A DNA stretch of 37,567 nt from SIG710 sp045587665 (GTDB lineage: Bacteria > Bacillota > Clostridia > Oscillospirales > CAG-272): assembly GCA_045587665.1 (NCBI GenBank), contig JAZNCT010000095.1:1-37567 (forward strand), given 5' to 3'. Made by a program: the position numbers and the translations under genes. Of this stretch, positions 30,952 through 37,567 are shown in pieces. Positions within the stretch are counted from its first letter, which is position 1. Each line of letters opens with the position of its first letter. A model generated the notes under the pieces. That model saw only the letters and a list, made by a program, of their open reading frames with translations, searched no databases and was not told the origin of the DNA.

Positions 30952-31911
30952 TCAGTTTTCGGGAACAGCTATGCCAAGCTTAGCACAAAGCTCTTCGTTA
31001 TAAACAACTGTGGGTGTGAGAGTCTTGATCTCAAAATCACCGGTTGTCTTTCCGTTCAATATCATCTCTGCAGCCATTTTGCCTGTCAGAACGCCAAGTT
31101 CATAATAGTCAATTGCAAGGCTTGCATAGCATATAGCTCCGCCGTAGCTTGTAAATACGGGAACATTCTTCTCGCCGCATATGCTGCCAACTATCGAATC
31201 GTTGTTTGCAACTGTATTATCCGAGGGGATATATACAGCCTTACATTCCTCAGCCATATTGATAACTATTGCCTGGAGCTCTGTTGTTTCAGAGAAGGTA
31301 TATGCCTTTACAACTATACCCTTTGCTTCAAAGAGCTCTTTAACAGCATTATACTGAACAAGAGAGTTGGATTCGTTTGAGCAATAAAGAACGCCAACAA
31401 CATCACCCTCTTTGAGTCCGAGAGTGTCTATCATCATCTGTGCCTGCTCAGCAAAGGGAACTGCATCCGATGTACCCGTTACGTTTGCGGGGATGTTGCC
31501 TGCAAAGGTGTCTGCATAATCGGTCACAGAAGTTCCGAGAACGGGAATATCAATAGTTGCGTTTGCAGCCGCAAGAAGTGCGGGAGTTGCATTTGCCATA
31601 ATAATGTCAACATCGTTTGCGATAAATGTGTTTACAACAGTTGTGCAAAGTGTTGGCTCTCCTGCAACCTGAACGTCGATATCGATCTTCTTTCCTGCTG
31701 CCTCAAGCTCTTTTTTAAGTGTGTCAACAAAGCCCTCTGTTGCCTTGTCAAGAGACTCGTGTTCCATAAGCTGACATACGCCAACTGTGTAGGAATCCTT
31801 TTCTTCAACTCCCACAGGCTTTGCCTCTCCCTCAGACTGGCAAGAGGCCAGTGCAAGGCACGGAAGCACGCAGAGTGCCGCAGCAAGAATAAGTGATAAA
31901 AGCTTTTTCAT
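30952..31911 (-). CDS. ABC importer substrate-binding lipoprotein (TrpX-like)
   Basis: 319 residues. A lipoprotein signal peptide ends in the lipobox LASC (Cys at residue 24), so the protein is anchored to the outer face of the membrane. The fold is the two-lobed type of the COG2984 family: YTVGVCQLMEHESLDKATEGF, DVDIIMANATPALLAAANAT, PVLGTSVTDY and VGVLYCSNESNS. COG2984-type proteins are often annotated as tryptophan or sugar binders; the T-box in front suggests an amino acid, phenylalanine by the specifier. The start follows AAGGAG. Confidence 0.92.
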   Translation of the reverse strand: MKKLLSLILAAALCVLPCLALASCQSEGEAKPVGVEEKDSYTVGVCQLMEHESLDKATEGFVDTLKKELEAAGKKIDIDVQVAGEPTLCTTVVNTFIANDVDIIMANATPALLAAANATIDIPVLGTSVTDYADTFAGNIPANVTGTSDAVPFAEQAQMMIDTLGLKEGDVVGVLYCSNESNSLVQYNAVKELFEAKGIVVKAYTFSETTELQAIVINMAEECKAVYIPSDNTVANNDSIVGSICGEKNVPVFTSYGGAICYASLAIDYYELGVLTGKMAAEMILNGKTTGDFEIKTLTPTVVYNEELCAKLGIAVPEN

Positions 31912-31969
31912 AATAAGTTTCTCCTTGGTTTATAATTATATTTTCGCAGTAATACTGCGTTTGTTACAA

Positions 31970-32004
31970 ATAAAAACCTGCATCCTCAATAGCGAGGATG
32001 CAGG
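31970..32004 (-). terminator. T-box regulated terminator
   Basis: Eleven-base-pair stem CCTGCATCCTC / GAGGATGCAGG with loop GCTATT, followed by TTTTTATTTG on the minus strand. The antiterminator formed by the T-box sequence upstream would compete with its 5' arm. Confidence 0.92.
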
Positions 32005-32243
32005 GACAGTCACATGACCGTGTTACCACTCTGCTTCATTCTCTTTTCACAAAAAGAATCTCATCAGGTGCAAAAAACACCCTGCGATATAACGGTCGCT
32101 CCGGTAAAGCCTACACAGCAAGAGCCTTCAGCCCACAGCTAACGAAATGAATTCACCGAACGCTGCATTTACTGTTTCGCACCAACCAACAGCTCTCTTT
32201 AAAGCAGCAAAACGGTTACTGATTTCCGCTCAAACGCTTTTAT
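31970..32243 (-). ncRNA. T-box riboswitch leader, specifier UUC (Phe)
   Basis: The leader of the ABC operon. Stem I runs from about 32240; its distal part has AGAGAGCTGTT, GGTTGGTGCGA and AACAG. ACCG pairs with CGGT just above the specifier loop. That loop has the loop-E sequence AGTA on the 5' side (32217-32220) and GAA-TTC-A on the 3' side, which makes the specifier TTC (32149-32151). The T-box sequence is GAGTGGTAACACGG, with the tRNA-end-binding TGGT at 32025-32028. TGGT pairs with ACCA, fitting the A73 discriminator of tRNA-Phe and not the G73 of bacterial tRNA-Trp. The terminator is the stem CCTGCATCCTC/GAGGATGCAGG followed by TTTTTATTTG (31970-32004). Uncharged tRNA should favour the antiterminator and switch the operon on. 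Confidence 0.9.
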
Positions 32244-32249
32244 GTTAAT

Positions 32250-32278
32250 ATTATATAAAATACTTTGTCTTTTGTCAA
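32250..32278 (-). promoter_or_regulatory. Sigma-A promoter of the T-box / ABC transporter operon
   Basis: On the minus strand TTGACA (32273-32278), 17 bases, TATAAT (32250-32255): fully consensus, so transcription start is constitutive and control lies in the leader. Confidence 0.93.
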
Positions 32279-32292
32279 GAGATTTTTTTATC

Positions 32293-33048
32293 TTATTTCG
32301 ACTCATTGCGATTTTTTTTGTTTTTTACGACCACGCAAAGCCGTTCTATACCCCAAATAATTCCTAAATAAGCTGCTATCAGCGGAATTGCCCCATACAT
32401 ATACCAATATTTAAATGGTATCAGATTATAAAAGAGACCAAGCATAGGGTTGCCATCGGTATTAAGCGAATACATATAATTGACGCGGATAGGATTTCCT
32501 GCATAGTCAACAAGACCCTTTGCCTCAGCATAAGCATTCAGGCCAAGATTTGCAAAATGCACCCCGGTATATATCACCATTGTGATGATTATAGTAAACG
32601 GCACTGTTTTTATATCAAACTTTATCAATCCCGTGGTGAAAAGCAGCACGGGAACAGCCACTTCAAGCATATGAGGAACATAGAAAAAGAAAAATGTTGG
32701 CGACATTATTTCAAAATTTGCCTGACCTGTGTTCACTATCAGTGCAAGAGCCGCACCAAGGCACCAGAAAAGCGTTGTTGTCCCCAAAACACGCTTGCGT
32801 GTCAAAACCGTTATGGGAAGGAGCATTGCATTTATCGAGCACATATGCAGCGGCAGATATTCTATAGGAGAATTCCACATTACAAGATTAAATATTATAG
32901 CCGCTATGCCGGCAAACGAAAGAACAAAAAGTACTCCTGTTTTTACTTTTTCGGAAAAAAGCTTTAAAAGAAAATGAAGTCCGATGATAACAACAAGACA
33001 AATGATTAAACTGATTATGTGAACAGCGGTAAATGTTCCCCAAAGCAT
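32293..33048 (-). CDS. YwaF-like polytopic membrane protein (TIGR02206 type)
   Basis: 251 residues with about seven transmembrane helices. The family signature is EYLPLHMCSINAMLLPITVL, with WCLGAALALIVNTG and FFYVPHMLEVAVPVLLF further on. The function of this family is unknown. The start follows AAAGGG. A weak promoter candidate (TTGAGA-N17-AATAAT on minus, about 33090-33118) lies upstream. The gene ends 15 bases before the ABC operon promoter without its own terminator, so some read-through into the T-box leader is possible. Confidence 0.85.
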   Translation of the reverse strand: MLWGTFTAVHIISLIICLVVIIGLHFLLKLFSEKVKTGVLFVLSFAGIAAIIFNLVMWNSPIEYLPLHMCSINAMLLPITVLTRKRVLGTTTLFWCLGAALALIVNTGQANFEIMSPTFFFFYVPHMLEVAVPVLLFTTGLIKFDIKTVPFTIIITMVIYTGVHFANLGLNAYAEAKGLVDYAGNPIRVNYMYSLNTDGNPMLGLFYNLIPFKYWYMYGAIPLIAAYLGIIWGIERLCVVVKNKKNRNESK

Positions 33049-33082
33049 AAGATCATCCCTTTCTTCAAAAAGTCTAATATCA

Positions 33083-33241
33083 AATGATTATTTCAAGTCC
33101 GTCACTGGCTCTCAAAACTGGTATATCCTTCAGGAGCCTTTTCATAGATAGCACAGATTCAAAAAATCTTTCTGAATAGTGTTCATGCTCTTCCCCCTGC
33201 AAAACATATAACTCTTCGATAAAAGAATAAACCCGAACGTT
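33083..33241 (-). other. Open stretch of 53 codons between the YwaF-like gene and tRNA-Leu
   Basis: The frame reads for example EELYVLQGEEHEHYSERFFE, then MKRLLKDIPVLRASDGLEII, and ends at TGA 33080-33082. The composition looks protein-like, but there is no ribosome binding site at any start codon and the left part overlaps the tRNA terminator. It could be a gene remnant or chance. The YwaF-like gene's promoter probably lies in here as well. Confidence 0.2.
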
Positions 33242-33268
33242 TTACCAAAGGGCAAAAGATCCGGGTTT
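33229..33268 (-). terminator. Probable terminator of tRNA-Leu
   Basis: AAACCCG / CGGGTTT outer stem with an inner TTTTGCC / GGTAAAA stem on the minus strand, followed by TATTCTTTTAT. It begins eight bases after the tRNA 3' end. Confidence 0.7.
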
Positions 33269-33275
33269 AAAGGCT

Positions 33276-33359
33276 TGGTGCGGGCGAAGGGACTTGAACC
33301 CCCACGTCGAAGACACCAGATCCTAAGTCTGGCGCGTCTGCCAATTCCGCCACGCCCGC
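33276..33359 (-). tRNA. tRNA-Leu (anticodon UAG)
   Basis: 84 bases including an encoded CCA (33276-33278). Acceptor stem GCGGGCG / CGCCCGC, discriminator A. The anticodon stem CCAGA / TCTGG encloses CTTAGGA, anticodon TAG (reads CUA and CUN). It has a long variable arm (TGTCTTCGACG), as expected for class II tRNA-Leu, and the T-loop region GGTTCAAGTCC. Confidence 0.97.
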
Positions 33360-33370
33360 AAACAACATAT

Positions 33371-33399
33371 ATTATACTAAACTTTTCTGAATTTGTCAA
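33371..33399 (-). promoter_or_regulatory. Sigma-A promoter of tRNA-Leu
   Basis: On the minus strand TTGACA (33394-33399), 17 bases, TATAAT (33371-33376), 11 bases before the tRNA 5' end, which allows a very short 5' leader. Confidence 0.92.
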
Positions 33400-33419
33400 T
33401 ACAAAAATTCAAAGAATTC

Positions 33420-33448
33420 TTGACGGATCAATTTTTAAATGTTATACT
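33420..33448 (+). promoter_or_regulatory. Sigma-A promoter of cinA
   Basis: TTGACG (33420-33425), 17 bases, TATACT (33443-33448), 82 bases upstream of the cinA start codon. The leader between contains a doubled ATGCCGG (33483-33499) with no clear role. Confidence 0.85.
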
Positions 33449-33530
33449 TAATATAGACTAATCTGTTTTTATCCTCACATAAATGCCGGGCAATGCCGGT
33501 ACAAATACTACCCGTATTAAAGGAGGCAAC

Positions 33531-34787
33531 ATGAAAGAGATCAAAACTGCCGAGATCCTCTGCGTTGGCACAGAGCTTCTGCTGGGAGACATAGTTAACA
33601 CAAACGCCGCATTTCTTTCAAAAAAGCTTGCAGAGCTTGGAATATCCGTTTATTTTCAAAGCGTTGTGGGAGATAATCCACAACGGCTGAAAAATGCAAT
33701 TTCCGCCGCCGCAGAGCGTTCTGACCTTATCATAACAAGCGGAGGTCTGGGCCCCACTTACGATGACCTGACAAAGGAAACTGTTTCGGAATTTTTCGGC
33801 AGAAAGCTGATAAGAAATCAAGATATCATAAAAGACATGGAATCATATTTTGCCGAGACAAACAGAACCATGACAGAAAACAACAAAAAGCAGGCTGACA
33901 TTCCCGAAGGCGGAATGTTCTTTAAAAATGATTATGGTACTGCACCCGGGATCTGCATTGAGGATGAAAAAAGCGGTGTTACCGCCGTAATGCTCCCCGG
34001 GCCTCCAAGAGAGCTTGAACCTTTGTTTTGTGAGCAGGTAATGCCATATCTTTTGGAACGCAGCCCCTCAGTTCTTGTGAGCAGAAATATAAACATCTTC
34101 GGTATGGGAGAATCCACTGTTGAAAACATTTTGCGCTCTATTATGGAAAGCTCTGAGAATCCCACTATTGCCCCATACTGCAAGGAGGGAGAAGTGAGAC
34201 TGCGCATAACGGCAAAGGCGGAAAGCCGTGAAAAGGCTTATAAGCTTTGCACAGAGATGATAGACCGAATTATGGAGACCGAAGTGAAGGATGCCGTATA
34301 CGGCATCGACTGCGACTCGATAGAAGCAGCACTTGTTTCGAAACTTTCGGACTTAGGCAAGACCATAGCAACCGCCGAATCCTGCACAGGAGGGCTTATT
34401 GCCAAGAGAATAACAGACATTGCCGGCAGCAGTAATGTTTATCTTGGCAGCTGTGTGACATATGCAAACAGTGCCAAAGAGCAGCTTATCGGTGTAAGTC
34501 CTGATTCGCTCAGGCAATACGGAGCGGTCTCAGAGCAGGTAGCAATCGAAATGGCAAGAGGCGTGCGCAGGTCTCTCGGCGCTGACATTGCAATTTCAAC
34601 AACGGGAATTGCAGGCCCCGGAGGAGGTACCCCGGAAAAGCCTGTTGGAACTGTTTGGGTAGGCATATCAAGCGAAAAGGGCGATAGAGCCGTACTGCTC
34701 GGGCTTTCTCCACGCAGAGAAAGATCATATCTCAGAACCCTTGCCGCCTCAAACGCACTCTATATAGCTCTCGGTGAAATTATATGA
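33531..34787 (+). CDS. cinA: CinA: competence/damage-inducible protein, NMN deamidase
   Basis: 418 residues in two domains. The N-terminal MoCF-like domain (residues 1-170: EILCVGTELLLGDIVNTNAA, TSGGLGPTYDDLTKE, MLPGPPRELEPL) has ADP-ribose pyrophosphatase activity in some homologues. The C-terminal domain (about 255-418: ATAESCTGGLIAKRI, TTGIAGPGGGTPEKPVGTVW) is the nicotinamide mononucleotide amidase, whose catalytic Ser lies in ESCTGG. It recycles NMN from NAD-dependent ligase. The start follows AAAGGAGG; an upstream in-frame ATG lacks one. It is transcribed alone, divergently from tRNA-Leu, and recA is not adjacent. Confidence 0.96.
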   Translation: MKEIKTAEILCVGTELLLGDIVNTNAAFLSKKLAELGISVYFQSVVGDNPQRLKNAISAAAERSDLIITSGGLGPTYDDLTKETVSEFFGRKLIRNQDIIKDMESYFAETNRTMTENNKKQADIPEGGMFFKNDYGTAPGICIEDEKSGVTAVMLPGPPRELEPLFCEQVMPYLLERSPSVLVSRNINIFGMGESTVENILRSIMESSENPTIAPYCKEGEVRLRITAKAESREKAYKLCTEMIDRIMETEVKDAVYGIDCDSIEAALVSKLSDLGKTIATAESCTGGLIAKRITDIAGSSNVYLGSCVTYANSAKEQLIGVSPDSLRQYGAVSEQVAIEMARGVRRSLGADIAISTTGIAGPGGGTPEKPVGTVWVGISSEKGDRAVLLGLSPRRERSYLRTLAASNALYIALGEII

Positions 34788-34863
34788 TTTAAAATCTATC
34801 AGGACGAGAGCTGTCCTTTTTAGAATATTATCCACTTTATTGCCAATATTTTCAGGAAATATA

Positions 34864-34906
34864 ACGATCCCCCAAGATAAGATAATCTGAAATCTTGGGG
34901 GATCAT
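34864..34906. terminator. Shared hairpin between cinA and the DUF711 gene
   Basis: GATCCCCCAAGAT (34866-34878) pairs with ATCTTGGGGGATC (34892-34904), a 13-bp perfect stem midway between two convergent genes. The T tracts are interrupted on both sides (ATTATATATCAGTTTTT on plus, GTTATATTTCC on minus), but the position fits a bidirectional terminator. Confidence 0.75.
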
Positions 34907-34912
34907 TATATA

Positions 34913-36271
34913 TCAGTTTTTAAGGCTGTGGATAGGAGCGGGAATTCTGCCGCCGCGTGCAATGAACTTTGCCGGCGAAGCACCGCTTAAAGGCATTATG
35001 GGAGCGTGACCGAGAAGTCCGCCAAAATCAACGCTCTCGCCAACGCCCTTGCCGTAAACGGGAATAACGCGCACGGCTGTGGTCTTTGTGTTGGCAACAC
35101 CGATAGAGATCTCATCGGCGATAATTCCGCATATAACATCCTCTGGAGTGTCTCCGGGTACCGCTATCATATCAAGACCAACAGAGCAAACAGCAGTCAT
35201 TGCTTCAAGCTTTTCAATGGTAAGAGCACCCTGCTCAACGGCATTTATCATGCCCGCATCCTCGGAAACAGGAATGAATGCCCCGGAAAGACCGCCAACG
35301 TGTGAGGATGCCATAACACCACCCTTTTTAACTGCGTCATTCAGCATCGCCAGAGCAGCCGTTGTGCCATGAGAGCCGCAAACGGTAAGACCCATATTTT
35401 CAAGAATGTGGGCAACCGAATCTCCTATAGCAGGAGTGGGTGCAAGAGAAAGGTCTATAATTCCAAAGGGCGTGTCAAGCCTCTTTGCCGCTTCATGAGC
35501 AACAAGCTGACCAACCCTCGTTATTTTAAACGCCGTCTTTTTAATTATATCCGCAAGCTCGCTAAGGTCGCAGGCACCTGCCCTTGCAATAGCAGAGCTT
35601 ACAACACCGGGGCCTGAAACACCCACATTGATAACACAGTCTGGCTCACCTATGCCGTGGAAGGCACCTGCCATAAATGGATTATCCTCGGGAACATTTG
35701 CAAACACAACAAGCTTTGCACATCCGATAGATCGGTCGTCTCTTGTGAGATATGCGGCACGCTTTATAGTTTTACCCATAAGAGCTATGGCGTCCATATT
35801 TATGCCTGCCTTGGTTGTTGCAACATTTACAGATGAGCACACCATACTCGTTTCTGCCAGTGCCTCGGGTATTACCGAAATAAGGTTCTTTGCGCCAACC
35901 GTCATCCCCTTGTGCACCAGCGCACCGAAGCCGCCGATGAAGTTGATGCCCAGAGTTTGCGCCGCTCTTTCAAGAGTCTTTGCTATCTTGATATACCCCT
36001 CAGGTGAGATAGCCCCTCCAACCAGAGAAACAGGTGTCACCGAGATTCTTTTATTTACTATAGGAATACCGTATTCCTTTTCTATGTCGCATCCTGTTTT
36101 AACAAGCTTTTCAGCCCTTTTCGTTATCTTATCGTAAATTTTGTCGCAAAGGCGGTTTTCGTCCTCACTTACGCAGTCAAGGAGAGAAATGCCCATGGTT
36201 ATGGTTCTGATATCGAGGTTCTCCTCGCGTATCATATTTATAGTTTCAAGAATATCGGAAGTATTAAGCAT
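34913..36271 (-). CDS. PFL family protein (DUF711 / UPF0210)
   Basis: 452 residues. Pyruvate-formate-lyase-like fold family: IRTITMGISLLDCVSEDENR near the N-terminus, GFGALVHKGMTVGAKNLI, CSSVNVATTKAGINMDAIAL, then VNVGVSGPGVVSSAIAR and GGLLGHAPIMPLS. Function is unknown; the family is nearly always paired with the small ACT-domain gene found directly upstream here (22-base gap), which suggests amino-acid-responsive control. AAGAGG lies 11 bases before ATG. Confidence 0.93.
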   Translation of the reverse strand: MLNTSDILETINMIREENLDIRTITMGISLLDCVSEDENRLCDKIYDKITKRAEKLVKTGCDIEKEYGIPIVNKRISVTPVSLVGGAISPEGYIKIAKTLERAAQTLGINFIGGFGALVHKGMTVGAKNLISVIPEALAETSMVCSSVNVATTKAGINMDAIALMGKTIKRAAYLTRDDRSIGCAKLVVFANVPEDNPFMAGAFHGIGEPDCVINVGVSGPGVVSSAIARAGACDLSELADIIKKTAFKITRVGQLVAHEAAKRLDTPFGIIDLSLAPTPAIGDSVAHILENMGLTVCGSHGTTAALAMLNDAVKKGGVMASSHVGGLSGAFIPVSEDAGMINAVEQGALTIEKLEAMTAVCSVGLDMIAVPGDTPEDVICGIIADEISIGVANTKTTAVRVIPVYGKGVGESVDFGGLLGHAPIMPLSGASPAKFIARGGRIPAPIHSLKN

Positions 36272-36293
36272 TTTTCGTCTTACCTCTTAAAAA

Positions 36294-36563
36294 TCAAATA
36301 TGGTGCATGGTGTTGAAAATGTCCTCGTGCATTGCATGAATTGCAAGTCCGTTTTCCTTGCCAAGCTCTTCAAGCACGTCCACAAAATCTGCAAATGGTA
36401 TCTTCAAAGAGCTAAGATCTGCGAGCATTATCATTGCAAAATATTCGCCGAGAACGCTCTGTGTTATATCAAGAATATTTGCACCCTTGTCTGCACAAAC
36501 TGCGCTGACCTTTGCTATGATACCCATTGTATCCTTTCCCGTTACCGTGATTACTGCTTTCAT
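36294..36563 (-). CDS. ACT domain protein (UPF0237)
   Basis: 89 residues, a single ACT domain: MKAVITVTGKDTMGIIAKVSA, CADKGANILDITQSV, then FAMIMLADLSS. ACT domains bind small ligands, typically amino acids, at subunit interfaces. The second half (FADFVDVLEELGKENGLAIH) completes the usual beta-alpha-beta-beta-alpha-beta order. The start follows CGGAGGATATAAA. It is the first gene of a two-gene operon with the DUF711 protein. Confidence 0.95.
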   Translation of the reverse strand: MKAVITVTGKDTMGIIAKVSAVCADKGANILDITQSVLGEYFAMIMLADLSSLKIPFADFVDVLEELGKENGLAIHAMHEDIFNTMHHI

Positions 36564-36590
36564 TTTATATCCTCCGAGATGTTTTTATAT

Positions 36591-36619
36591 ATTTTACTAC
36601 ATCCTGCCATATTTTTCAA
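36591..36619 (-). promoter_or_regulatory. Sigma-A promoter of the ACT / DUF711 operon
   Basis: On the minus strand TTGAAA (36614-36619), 17 bases, TAAAAT (36591-36596), 27 bases before the start codon. Confidence 0.75.
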
Positions 36620-36680
36620 GTAGTTTGTTAAATAAAAGACTAAAAAACATTTTATACAATAAAATTGACGCATTTTTATA

Positions 36681-36709
36681 TTGACATTTCAGTTTTGAGG
36701 ATGTAAAAT
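36681..36709 (+). promoter_or_regulatory. Sigma-A promoter of the DUF6106-like gene
   Basis: TTGACA (36681-36686), 17 bases, TAAAAT (36704-36709), 36 bases upstream of the start codon. Confidence 0.8.
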
Positions 36710-36745
36710 ATACTTGATAATAACAATTTATGTGAGGTTTTTGTT

Positions 36746-37279
36746 ATGAGTGAATTTTCAACCTATGAATATGTGGTGTCACAAAAGATCGAAGGAAAAT
36801 GGAAACTGAAAAAGCTGGGCATGCTTCTTTTATATTTTCTGTTTATCGTGGGGTGGTTTATATTCGGTTTTTGGAGCAAGATGTTCCCCCTCCTTGCCCT
36901 TATGCCTATCACGCTTTGGATGCTGGTGTTTTTCACCTGGAGATATATAAAGGTGGAATATGAATATTCTATGGTCTCCGGAGAAGTTACCTTTTCAAAT
37001 ATTTACGGAGGAAGATCAAGAAAGCGAAAGGTATCCTTTCGCATAAAGGATTGCCGCCTTATTGCCCCACTTGCAACTCATGAACATAAAATAAAGGATT
37101 ATGCTCCCGAAGAAATCTTCAGTGCTGTTTCTTCTTCAAAAGCCGCCGATGTTTATTTTGCTGTTTTTGAAAAGGATGCAAAGCTTTACGCCGTTTATTT
37201 TGAAGCCACATCAAAGGCTCTTAAAATTTTCAAATACTACAACTCTACAGCCACTGTTATGAGCGATGTGAATATCTGA
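36746..37279 (+). CDS. Two-helix membrane protein, DUF6106-like
   Basis: 177 residues. It opens EFSTYEYVVSQKIEGKWKLK, then two transmembrane helices at about residues 24-42 (LGMLLLYFLFIVGWFIFGF) and 47-65 (PLLALMPITLWMLVFFTWR), then a soluble domain with a beta-rich start (VEYEYSMVSGEVTFSNIYGG) resembling a small PH-like domain. This layout fits the DUF6106 family of Clostridia; function unknown. GTGAGG precedes the start. The 3' end is directly followed by the remains of a YitT gene, and no terminator is seen between. Confidence 0.75.
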   Translation: MSEFSTYEYVVSQKIEGKWKLKKLGMLLLYFLFIVGWFIFGFWSKMFPLLALMPITLWMLVFFTWRYIKVEYEYSMVSGEVTFSNIYGGRSRKRKVSFRIKDCRLIAPLATHEHKIKDYAPEEIFSAVSSSKAADVYFAVFEKDAKLYAVYFEATSKALKIFKYYNSTATVMSDVNI

Positions 37280-37534
37280 TCCACAGGAAGAAGTATCTTT
37301 TCAATTTCAATGTGGGATATATGTCTCTCATAATAAACATACCGCTCGTCATCCTTGCAATGTTTTTTGTGAGCAGAGATTTCACCTCACAGCGGCAATC
37401 AGATAATCATCTGCGTTATAAATAAGCACCAGATCGTAGATTTTCAAAAGATCGTCAGAGAATATCCCGGAACCTTTGCCTTTGTAACAAGCGTCAACGA
37501 AACTGTTGGAAGCTTTAAAAAAATATCTAACTAA
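37270..37534 (+). pseudogene. YitT family remnant, internally deleted and frameshifted
   Basis: Two fragments in different frames. The first (about 37270-37425) reads KYLFNFNVGYMSLIINIPLV, then LAMFFVSRDFTS, and stops at 37423; it matches the early helix of YitT proteins, where a conserved NIPL lies in LLNIPLFILAWKF-type sequence. The second (open from 37373, stop at 37532-37534) reads GNQIIICVINKHQIVDFQKI, VREYPGTFAFVTSVNE and TVGSFKKI, which fits the end of the C-terminal DUF2179 domain (CVVSRREI, DPxAFV, EVxGEGF in intact members). Intact YitT proteins have about 280 residues, so some 150 or more residues between the pieces have been lost. There is no start codon with a ribosome binding site. 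Confidence 0.7.
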
Positions 37535-37567
37535 AGACAGCCGGAAGGCAATAGGATGCCTCCCCCC

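Noticed and set aside
33142..33399. 85-codon minus-strand reading frame (ends MNTIQKDFLNLCYL)
   Set aside because: It runs straight through tRNA-Leu and its terminator, so it is not a gene. The last 14 codons have a good GGGGGA before an ATG but are too short to support alone.
33483..33503. Doubled ATGCCGG upstream of cinA as an operator or attachment site
   Set aside because: The repeat unit is seven bases with two copies only; there is no dyad of useful length and no mobile element nearby.
37541..37567. GGAAGGCA / TGCCTCC as a terminator at the right end
   Set aside because: The stem is imperfect and the sequence ends in a C tract at the window edge, so the T tract needed to judge it is not visible.
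1..37567. CRISPR array, insertion sequence, prophage or defence island
   Set aside because: I read the window for regularly spaced repeats, transposase or integrase genes and long terminal repeats and found none; all regions are accounted for by core-type genes.

Overview
The window is 37.6 kb of a low-to-moderate G+C Gram-positive chromosome. Gene order, sigma-A promoters (TTGACA-N17-TATAAT type), strong purine-rich ribosome binding sites, a T-box leader, a lipoprotein-type ABC transporter and a spoVM-like ORF all point to Clostridia (endospore-forming Firmicutes). Families such as the CD1247-type zinc-ribbon protein and the DUF6106-like membrane protein suggest an Oscillospirales-like gut anaerobe; that placement is inference. 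Almost everything is ordinary chromosomal core. I see no phage, IS element, integrase or CRISPR array.

Layout. (1) 1-1063: 5' part of an IMP dehydrogenase gene (minus), cut by the window edge. (2) 1389-3728: a large secreted, wall-anchored LRR_5/CBM9-like protein with its own promoter and terminator. (3) 11565 down to 3982: a minus-strand operon galK - small membrane protein - walJ - rlmH - WG-repeat protein - dus - ECF sigma factor - zf-HC2 anti-sigma factor. (4) 11730-11801 (plus): a 23-residue ORF that I read as SpoVM. (5) 27847 down to 11841: one very long minus-strand operon yicC - remA - gmk - rpoZ - priA - def - fmt - yugP-like protease - rsmB - rlmN - prpC - prkC - metallophosphoesterase - rsgA - thiN, the classic Bacillus/Clostridium housekeeping block. 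(6) 27993-29159 (plus): efp and a CD1247-type acidic zinc-ribbon protein. (7) 32278 down to 29198: a T-box-controlled TrpXYZ-like ABC importer whose specifier reads UUC (Phe). (8) 32293-33359: a YwaF-like membrane protein and tRNA-Leu(UAG) (minus). (9) 33420-34906: cinA (plus). (10) 36619-34913: an ACT-domain protein and a PFL/DUF711 protein (minus). (11) 36681-end: a DUF6106-like membrane protein (plus) followed by a decayed YitT remnant.

The long operon combines nucleotide supply (gmk), transcription (rpoZ), replication restart (priA), protein N-terminus maturation (def, fmt), rRNA/tRNA modification (rsmB, rlmN), ribosome assembly (rsgA) and the PASTA kinase/phosphatase pair (prkC/prpC). 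SpoVM lies just beyond it, as in Bacillus subtilis. The most informative non-textbook observations are the SpoVM-like micro-ORF, the phenylalanine-type T-box on a transporter family usually linked to tryptophan, an IMP dehydrogenase of the Tritrichomonas foetus type, a metallophosphoesterase with substituted metal ligands between prkC and rsgA, an enlarged acidic RNA polymerase omega subunit, and the YitT remnant. I did not find a clearly new multi-gene system. All identifications rest on reading the sequence and remembered family features; no search was run.
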